14,512 nucleotides of DNA. Source: Desulfurococcales archaeon (GTDB lineage: Archaea > Thermoproteota > Thermoprotei_A > Sulfolobales > AG1). The stretch is taken from the NCBI GenBank assembly GCA_026990885.1, contig JALXCO010000213.1, positions 1-14,512 on the forward strand. The letters are read 5' to 3'. This document shows positions 6,935 through 12,352 of this stretch, one piece after another (positions within the stretch are counted from its first letter, which is position 1; each line of letters begins with the position of its first letter). The position numbers and the translations under genes were made by a program. The notes below the pieces were generated by a model. The model did no database searches. It was given only the letters and a program-made list of their open reading frames with translations, and had not been told where the DNA came from.

Positions 6935-7839
6935 TTTTCTTCTAGTCCTCCCTCTCCATAAAGAATCATTAGCTCCTCAAAAGTTAATCTTTCACCTTTC
7001 TCAAGTTTCTCCTGTACTCTTCTCTTAGCTATCTCCAGCTGCTGTTGATGGATGATCTTGTTTCTATTGGATCTTATGTTCCTAAGCACGTTTCTAATCT
7101 CCTTAAGCTCTCGAATAACCGATCTTATATTCTCAACAATATTGTTGAGTTCACTTCTAATCTCATCCCTCTTAGACGTTAATGTATCAAGCTCGCTCTT
7201 CAACTTATTGATCTCGTTCCTAATATCGTTTTCTTTCATTCTTAGCTCGCTTATGCTATTATAGATCTCGGAGCTCGCTCTATATAGATCATTGAGCTCT
7301 ATCCTTAAAGCTGTTAATTCAGCCTTCATGTCAGTTATCTCGTTTTTTAGGGATTTAGCCTGCTTTATCTTCTCCATCTGCGACTCTAACCTAGCTATGA
7401 TTTTTATTAGTCTCTCTTCCTCTTCCGGATCAACTAGCCCTGTAATGATCTTCCATTCAAGATTCTCTATTCTATTTATAATGCTGGCTATAGGTATCTC
7501 TGATAGCCTAGTTATATGGGGATTGCTGTTCTTTATGACATTTAACCTGTTTAGAAGCTCTTTAAAACGCTTCCGAGTTTCAGACTTCCTCTTTTTTATC
7601 TCCTCCAGCCTTTCATATAGCTTATTCTTGGTTTCCCTGATCGTGTTAAGCTCCTCGCGCAGTAGACGTACCCTGTCTATTAGCTCTCTACGAGTAGAGA
7701 CAACGTTATTGAGTTCGCTACGTAATCTTTCCTCAGATTCCCTCAACTCTCTCAGTTTTTCCGAGAGCTTAGCTTCCTTATCCAGTAGCTCGTTTTCGTT
7801 AAATGCGTCTATAAGATCTGTGTTTTCCAGGATCGGCAC
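6931..7839 (-). CDS. Archaeal coiled-coil protein (COG1340-like)
   Basis: Function unknown. The 302 residues are almost entirely charged alpha-helical coiled coil: residues 15-105 and about 140-280 show heptads rich in Leu/Ile with Glu, Lys and Arg, separated by a hinge around NPHITRLSEIP (106-116). The segment LEWKIITGLVDPEEEERLI (127-145) and the end KGERLTFEELMILYG (281-295) are features I recognise from the COG1340 family of archaeal coiled-coil proteins. There are no cysteines and no ATPase motifs, so it is not an SMC or Rad50 protein. The start codon is GTG at 7839; an in-frame stop lies 5 codons upstream and the next Met is far inside, so the start is well constrained. The stop overlaps the DUF373 start (ATGA), and the translin gene lies 56 bp upstream on the same strand. 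A structural partner or scaffold of the DUF373 membrane protein is a reasonable inference. Confidence 0.82.
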   Translation of the reverse strand: MPILENTDLIDAFNENELLDKEAKLSEKLRELRESEERLRSELNNVVSTRRELIDRVRLLREELNTIRETKNKLYERLEEIKKRKSETRKRFKELLNRLNVIKNSNPHITRLSEIPIASIINRIENLEWKIITGLVDPEEEERLIKIIARLESQMEKIKQAKSLKNEITDMKAELTALRIELNDLYRASSEIYNSISELRMKENDIRNEINKLKSELDTLTSKRDEIRSELNNIVENIRSVIRELKEIRNVLRNIRSNRNKIIHQQQLEIAKRRVQEKLEKGERLTFEELMILYGEGGLEEK

Positions 7840-7883
7840 CTCAAGTAACTTTCAATATATCCAGAATAATATTCTTTGAGTAT

Positions 7884-7895
7884 GCTTATATATTA
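7884..7895 (-). promoter_or_regulatory. TATA box candidate for the coiled-coil/DUF373 pair
   Basis: On the minus strand this reads TAATATATAAGC, directly beyond the translin stop codon. Transcription would begin near 7864, giving a leader of about 25 nt before the GTG at 7839. A second weaker candidate (GAATATTATTC, 7864-7874) would give a nearly leaderless start. Either suggests the pair can be transcribed apart from the upstream genes. Confidence 0.4.
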
Positions 7896-8549
7896 TTATC
7901 CTACGTTAAGTCTCCTAATTATATCTATAAGCTCTTTCCTCGTCTTGATATCGGTGAATAGAGTCTCCAGATCCTCTATATGTCTACGTAATACATCTAT
8001 TTTATGGCGAAGACCAGGAGTGATAGAGTCTGGATAATCAAGTGTTTTCAACAGGTTATATATGTGAGTAAGTATATTGAGGTATGTTCTTGCCGCATCT
8101 ATATTCCATTTCGACATCTCGTAGATTACTAGTCTTTTTATCTCCCCCGTTAAATCGCATAATGCAAGTATATAGGCTTCCGGATATTCATTGATATATG
8201 TGCATTCCACGGATGACTCATTTATTACTTTAAATAGCATTTCTGCCTCACAGTACTCTACAATTGCTTGAAGTCCTATACCGTGTTTCAACAGTTCGCT
8301 ATAGTTCTTTGAATTCATAATTATCTCTTCACTTATTTCTCTGCAGCTCTTTAAGAGTTCAATAGATCTATCCATATCCCCGGCTAATATATAGTTTACC
8401 GCTTGTCCACTGCATCTGATCAGATCTCTTGAGGATTTTATGATTCTTTCTCTAGCCTCATCCTTCCTATCCAGCTCGCTAGATACCCTCTTAACTATAT
8501 CATTTAGCTGACTAACTATTTTGTTTTCATCAATGCGAGGCCTCATCAC
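7896..8549 (-). CDS. Translin/TRAX family protein (archaeal, COG2178)
   Basis: All-helical RNA/ssDNA-binding protein of the translin superfamily, which in eukaryotes forms the C3PO RNase with TRAX. The 217 residues match archaeal members. Family landmarks in order are ARERIIKSSRDLIRCSGQA (32-50), GIGLQAIVEYCEAEMLF (90-106), YILALCDLTGEIKRLVI (126-142) and SITPGLRHKIDVLRRHIEDLE (175-195). The acidic residues corresponding to the TRAX nuclease site appear to be present: E98 and E101 (ExxE) and D132 in DLTGE, so this may be a catalytically active RNase. The start is GTG at 8549, with GGAG 7 nt before it; an ATG follows at 8546 and could be the real start. The gene lies 57 bp behind narJ and 56 bp before the coiled-coil gene on the same strand. 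Its physiological RNA target is unknown. Confidence 0.85.
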   Translation of the reverse strand: MMRPRIDENKIVSQLNDIVKRVSSELDRKDEARERIIKSSRDLIRCSGQAVNYILAGDMDRSIELLKSCREISEEIIMNSKNYSELLKHGIGLQAIVEYCEAEMLFKVINESSVECTYINEYPEAYILALCDLTGEIKRLVIYEMSKWNIDAARTYLNILTHIYNLLKTLDYPDSITPGLRHKIDVLRRHIEDLETLFTDIKTRKELIDIIRRLNVG

Positions 8550-8580
8550 AGCTCAGCTCCGGGTTTAGCAATCATCAGGA

Positions 8581-8592
8581 AATAATATAGCA
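8581..8592 (-). promoter_or_regulatory. TATA box candidate for the translin gene
   Basis: On the minus strand this reads TGCTATATTATT within the 57-bp gap behind narJ. A start about 26 bp downstream falls near 8560, right at the GGAG (8557-8560), leaving a leader of about 11 nt. This suggests translin is not only read through from the nar operon. Confidence 0.4.
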
Positions 8593-8606
8593 AATAGGCA
8601 ATTTAT

Positions 8607-9140
8607 TTATGCGGCTCTCTCAATTATTTTCTCGATAGCGTTAATTAGGATTAAGTATGGGGTTTCTATCTTAGACAAACATTTAATTAGCTTAGGTATA
8701 AACGGCTTCATGTATTTATCTATATAGGCGTTTCTCGATTTGGGATCTTTATCCCATATTATCGAGAGAAACTCAAGCATTAAAGGCAGATAGTCGGGGA
8801 GCTCTTTAACGGTATTCATATCGAGACCGTGGCTCTTATACACCATTTTTAGCTCCAAAAGATAATTCCCAACCTCAGACTCCTTATCTCTAATAACATA
8901 CTGGTGCGCATATAGGCTGCATTTAGATCCTATCTCAAATGTTTCAACGTATATCTCTTCGATACTGCCTCTATATCCTCTGGCCTCAATCTCATCGATA
9001 AATTCTAGGATATAGTTCGCGAGCTCCGGATCTTCTTTCTCCAATATCGATTCTAGCTCTCTTCTATTATCGATAAGAGCATATAGCTCTTTTCCAGGAT
9101 AGCTTAATAAAATCGAGAGTGTTTTTATGGTATTTCTCAT
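8607..9140 (-). CDS. narJ: Nitrate reductase assembly chaperone NarJ (TorD/DmsD-like family)
   Basis: Cytoplasmic chaperone that binds the catalytic subunit NarG during molybdenum cofactor insertion and delays export until it is folded. The 177 residues are all-helical. Recognisable NarJ features are LSILLSYPG (8-16) at the N-terminus, YVETFEIGSKCSLYAHQYV (63-81), and ELPDYLPLMLEFLS (112-125), the best conserved NarJ segment. It contains no signal peptide and no membrane segments, as expected. Its ATG overlaps the stop of the upstream membrane protein gene by 4 bp (ATGA), and GGTGG lies 6 nt before the ATG, so translation is probably coupled. It is the last nar gene; the translin gene follows after 57 bp. 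Confidence 0.9.
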   Translation of the reverse strand: MRNTIKTLSILLSYPGKELYALIDNRRELESILEKEDPELANYILEFIDEIEARGYRGSIEEIYVETFEIGSKCSLYAHQYVIRDKESEVGNYLLELKMVYKSHGLDMNTVKELPDYLPLMLEFLSIIWDKDPKSRNAYIDKYMKPFIPKLIKCLSKIETPYLILINAIEKIIERAA

Positions 9141-9994
9141 TTTCTACCACCAATGTTTTTTCCTGAAAACACGTCATTAATATATATTGATGATATGGCT
9201 AGAACCTGATTAAGTAGCTGTATTTGAGGTCCCGTTAGAAAAACCATGTATAGGCTCCTCGAAGACGCCAACGAATATAGTATAATGCCGATGGGTATGA
9301 ACCACGGATTAAGTAGGCCCATACCTAAGTTAAATATCTGGCTAGCTATATAAGGATCCCTATATATGAAGATTAGAGCAATTAGAGAGATCGGAATCGA
9401 CCACTTTAGGTTCCCAATATTCTCCCTTCTAATAAACAGTATGGGTGCCAACAACCACAGTATATGGGTAGCTACAAGAATACCAGGTGTATATATTATT
9501 TGGGTCAATGCGGCAAATATAAGGAACAGCGACTCTATTATTCGTGCTCTATCATATATTAATAAAAGCACTCCAATAACCAAAACGCTATAGATCGCTA
9601 TCGGAGTCTTTAAAACTATGTCGATCAGGGCCAGTATAATAATAGGTATAGATATAATGCTCCTATACCTAAAGGTAAGGAGAAATATAGAGGCTATAAT
9701 TATGTAGTTAATACTTAAGAGACCTACCACCGATGTGAATCCAGCTAAAAGTGCTTGGATGGGGCCTGGAGGTATAAATATTAGTGTACGTATCAGCAGT
9801 CTATTTAGTATAAGCTCGACAACGTATACATACAATACAGATACAGCTATAATTTCTGAGTATCTGGCGATCGTATTTAGGCTATCTCCACCAAGATAAG
9901 TGGATAATCTAGATTTTATAGATCTGACTATATATGGAAAAAATAGATGAAGTAAAGAAATATCATAAAAAACAAAATTTCTTGTTTTAAACAT
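9137..9994 (-). CDS. Polytopic membrane protein of the nar operon, unrecognised
   Basis: I do not recognise a family. The 285 residues are very hydrophobic (Ile/Leu-rich), with about 8-9 membrane segments between residues 47 and 275 (for example 47-68, 98-108, 113-147, 154-187, 199-211, 231-247). The N-terminal 45 residues are amphipathic with several Arg and Lys. There are only two histidines, H16 and H177, and no Cys, so it cannot supply the four His that bind the two b haems in NarI. It sits exactly where a membrane subunit would be encoded, 2 bp behind the gamma-subunit gene and overlapping narJ by 4 bp, so a role as quinol-side anchor or electron entry (NrfD-like in topology) is a reasonable guess without direct sequence support. 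GGTAG precedes the ATG at 9994. Confidence 0.8.
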   Translation of the reverse strand: MFKTRNFVFYDISLLHLFFPYIVRSIKSRLSTYLGGDSLNTIARYSEIIAVSVLYVYVVELILNRLLIRTLIFIPPGPIQALLAGFTSVVGLLSINYIIIASIFLLTFRYRSIISIPIIILALIDIVLKTPIAIYSVLVIGVLLLIYDRARIIESLFLIFAALTQIIYTPGILVATHILWLLAPILFIRRENIGNLKWSIPISLIALIFIYRDPYIASQIFNLGMGLLNPWFIPIGIILYSLASSRSLYMVFLTGPQIQLLNQVLAISSIYINDVFSGKNIGGRK

Positions 9995-9996
9995 AG

Positions 9997-10944
9997 CTAA
10001 CTACCTTTCTTTCTCTCGCCGAATATAAGGGCTATAGCTATAACTAGCCCAATAACGGCGCCTAACCCGATAACTATAACTGGTATCAATGTGCTCAAGG
10101 GTATGCCTTCAGCAGGGACCTCCGTAACAGTTTCCACAACAGCCTCACCCTCTATAGCTGCAGCTTCAAGCTTTAATGTCATCCAGCCTCCGGTTGCTTT
10201 GGCCCCTGCTCTTTCACCCTTGGACCCGTCCCACTGGGCAAATACAATGCTAACAGATTCGCCAGGCCTAAATGTCGGTACTAGCTCATGGATCGAGCCT
10301 AAAGGCCTTATCAGCACAACTTTCCACTTATTGTTGTCATATACACCTTTCGCATCCCATATCTGAGCTTGATCAGGCAACCTTTCTATTGGAGATGTTG
10401 GAACCTTATGTAGCCCCAGCGCTTCTCTCTGCTCAGGAGATAACCCATATCCCGTTCCAGCAACTAGATTTTGTACACCGACGCCTGCCTTCCAAAATAC
10501 TATATTTACTGGGTTATCAACAGTTCCCATACATATATTTGGCAGCTCTGTCTGATACACAGGGAACTGTACAGCTACAGCATCGCCAAACACATCTAGC
10601 TTTCCAGGCTCCTCGACATCCATAGTTTCGTCATCCCACTCGATATATATAGCTAGGTGTGTTCCGTTATGTACGGATACAAATTTGAGGGTTCTGGTCC
10701 CTTTATCGAGCGAAAATGGATACACTAGTTGCTGGCCAGCTAGTAGAGCCTCGCTTAGTTGGAGCTCTTTCCACATAGCGTGATTAGGATCTAGGGGGAT
10801 ATCTTCGTTAACGTATTTTGAGGTAACTGTTGGTGCCTGTGCTGTGACCATTGGTATCTGTATAGCTGTGGGCACTAAAGCTAATCCTAGCATAATGGTG
10901 AATATTATAACGATCTTTTTATCGATGTTAGGGGTCTTTACCAT
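9997..10944 (-). CDS. Haem-b gamma subunit of a type II Mo-enzyme (ethylbenzene dehydrogenase-like), nitrate reductase associated
   Basis: Extracellular electron-transfer subunit of the EbdC/SerC/DdhC type. The 315 residues start with a signal peptide (K9-K10, hydrophobic 11-29, likely cleavage after TAQA at 34-37) and end with a membrane anchor (about 283-308) and a basic tail, ERKKGS, so the domain faces outside. Family landmarks are AIYIEWDDET (98-107), DAVAVQFPV (121-129), CMGTVDNPVNIVFWKAG (138-154) and GERAGAKATGGWMTL (243-257). In ethylbenzene dehydrogenase the haem b iron is held by Met and Lys; M139 and K249 are the corresponding candidates here. Typical gamma subunits lack the C-terminal anchor, which is a noteworthy addition. 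The ATG overlaps the narH stop by 7 bp, and GGGGTGA inside narH lies 7 nt before it. Confidence 0.87.
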   Translation of the reverse strand: MVKTPNIDKKIVIIFTIMLGLALVPTAIQIPMVTAQAPTVTSKYVNEDIPLDPNHAMWKELQLSEALLAGQQLVYPFSLDKGTRTLKFVSVHNGTHLAIYIEWDDETMDVEEPGKLDVFGDAVAVQFPVYQTELPNICMGTVDNPVNIVFWKAGVGVQNLVAGTGYGLSPEQREALGLHKVPTSPIERLPDQAQIWDAKGVYDNNKWKVVLIRPLGSIHELVPTFRPGESVSIVFAQWDGSKGERAGAKATGGWMTLKLEAAAIEGEAVVETVTEVPAEGIPLSTLIPVIVIGLGAVIGLVIAIALIFGERKKGS

Positions 10945-12347
10945 TTGATTCTCACCCCTCCTCTCTCACCGATCTTTAAAGTTAGCTCGGTTTTTCTCGT
11001 AGGAATTATCCATCTCTCTCTACCTAGAGCGAGCCATCTATACATTAGTTCAGCGTCTTCGAGGGTCAGATCGTTGTCTATAAGTACTTTACCAGCTTCA
11101 GATCTATTTAGTTTCTCAACTTCTATCAGTCTAAAGAACTCCCTTATAGCTAGCAGCTTTCTTAAAGATTTCTTAACCTCCTCTTCATTTCCAGCGGCGA
11201 ATAGGTTAGCAAGATACTTTATGGGTATTCTTAGCTCATCTATCTTGGGTAGGATATCGCTATAGCTAGCTGATAGCAAACCCTTCTCATCCAACGTAGT
11301 TATTACTGGGTTGAGAGGCGGTACATAGAATACCATTGGTAGGGTTCTGAATTCGGGATGTATTGGTAGAGCTATCTCCCACTTTTTGAACATGTAGTAT
11401 ACAGGGCTTTCCTTGGCGGCTTTAATGAAGGTCTCCGGCACGCCGTCTTTTCTTGCCTGATTTACCACGTCTGGGTTGAATGGATCTAATATGATCTCTC
11501 TCTGAAGCTTCACTAGATCTTTTACGTCGGCCTTAGCGATCTCTTCAACCCTGTTTTCATCGTATAGTACAACCCCAATATATCTTATCTTGCCAACACA
11601 CGACCATGTACATACAGTTGGCTGTCCAGTCTCTATTAATGGGTAACAGAATATACACTTCTCGCTTTTTCCAGTCTTCCAGTTATAATAAACCTTCTTA
11701 TACGGGCATGCCTGGACACAATATCTATATCCGCGGCATCTTTCCTGATCTAGAAGCACTATACCGTCTTCCTCACGCTTATAGAGGGATTTTCTTGGAC
11801 ATGCAGTTATACATGGAGCATTGAGACAATGATTACATATTCTTGGCAGATAGAACATAAACACATCCTTATATCTTAGATATATCTCCTTATCTACACC
11901 GTTCCAATTAGGATCGAGGCTACCGGTCTCATTGAGGCCAGCAAGATCGTCTTCCCAATTCGGTCCCCACTGAATATCTATAGGTTCTTCAGTTATCATA
12001 TTTATAGGCTCCGCTGTAGGTTGCTGATCAACTATCTCTTGTGTGAATAGCTCTTCATACGTGTAGGTGAATGGCGTGTAGTAGTCATCCATCTTAGGCA
12101 TTCTATACTCTTTAAGTTCTATCCTGAGCCTCAGCTTGTTATCTTTAACAACCCAGCCACCACCATAGATTTCCTGGTTTTCCCACTGCTTGGGGTAGCC
12201 TATACCAGGCTTTGTCTCGACATCGTTCCACCAGGCGTACTCCATGCCTTCTCTATTGGTCCATGTATTCTTACAAGTAACGCTACACGTGTGGCATCCG
12301 ATACATTTATCCAGAACCATTACCATTGAAATTTGAGCTCTAACCAT
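10938..12347 (-). CDS. narH: Respiratory nitrate reductase beta subunit (Fe-S protein)
   Basis: Electron-transfer subunit carrying four Fe-S clusters between the haem subunit and NarG. The 469 residues resemble E. coli NarH from end to end. Cysteine groups (numbering from this start) are C15/C18/C21/C25 (KCIGCHTCSVTCKN), C171/C174/C179/C183 (CNHCLNAPCITACP), C204/C210/C214 (CRGYRYCVQACPYKK) and C231/C234/C246/C250 (KCIFCYPLIETGQPTVC). The third group has Tyr207 where E. coli has Trp in CRGWR, the site that makes this a [3Fe-4S] cluster. A GTG at 12356 would overlap narG by 4 bp, but the ATG at 12347 aligns with the E. coli N-terminus and has GGGTGAT 4 nt upstream, formed by the last codon and stop of narG, so I chose 12347. 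No signal peptide is seen; export would be together with NarG. Confidence 0.95.
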   Translation of the reverse strand: MVRAQISMVMVLDKCIGCHTCSVTCKNTWTNREGMEYAWWNDVETKPGIGYPKQWENQEIYGGGWVVKDNKLRLRIELKEYRMPKMDDYYTPFTYTYEELFTQEIVDQQPTAEPINMITEEPIDIQWGPNWEDDLAGLNETGSLDPNWNGVDKEIYLRYKDVFMFYLPRICNHCLNAPCITACPRKSLYKREEDGIVLLDQERCRGYRYCVQACPYKKVYYNWKTGKSEKCIFCYPLIETGQPTVCTWSCVGKIRYIGVVLYDENRVEEIAKADVKDLVKLQREIILDPFNPDVVNQARKDGVPETFIKAAKESPVYYMFKKWEIALPIHPEFRTLPMVFYVPPLNPVITTLDEKGLLSASYSDILPKIDELRIPIKYLANLFAAGNEEEVKKSLRKLLAIREFFRLIEVEKLNRSEAGKVLIDNDLTLEDAELMYRWLALGRERWIIPTRKTELTLKIGERGGVRIKW

Positions 12348-12352
12348 GACGA

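Noticed and set aside
7292..7879. Long open frame of 195 codons on the plus strand
   Set aside because: It lies antisense to the coiled-coil gene; its Ser/Leu/Phe-rich translation is the mirror of Glu/Lys/Arg-rich codons on the other strand, and it has no recognisable start context or domain.
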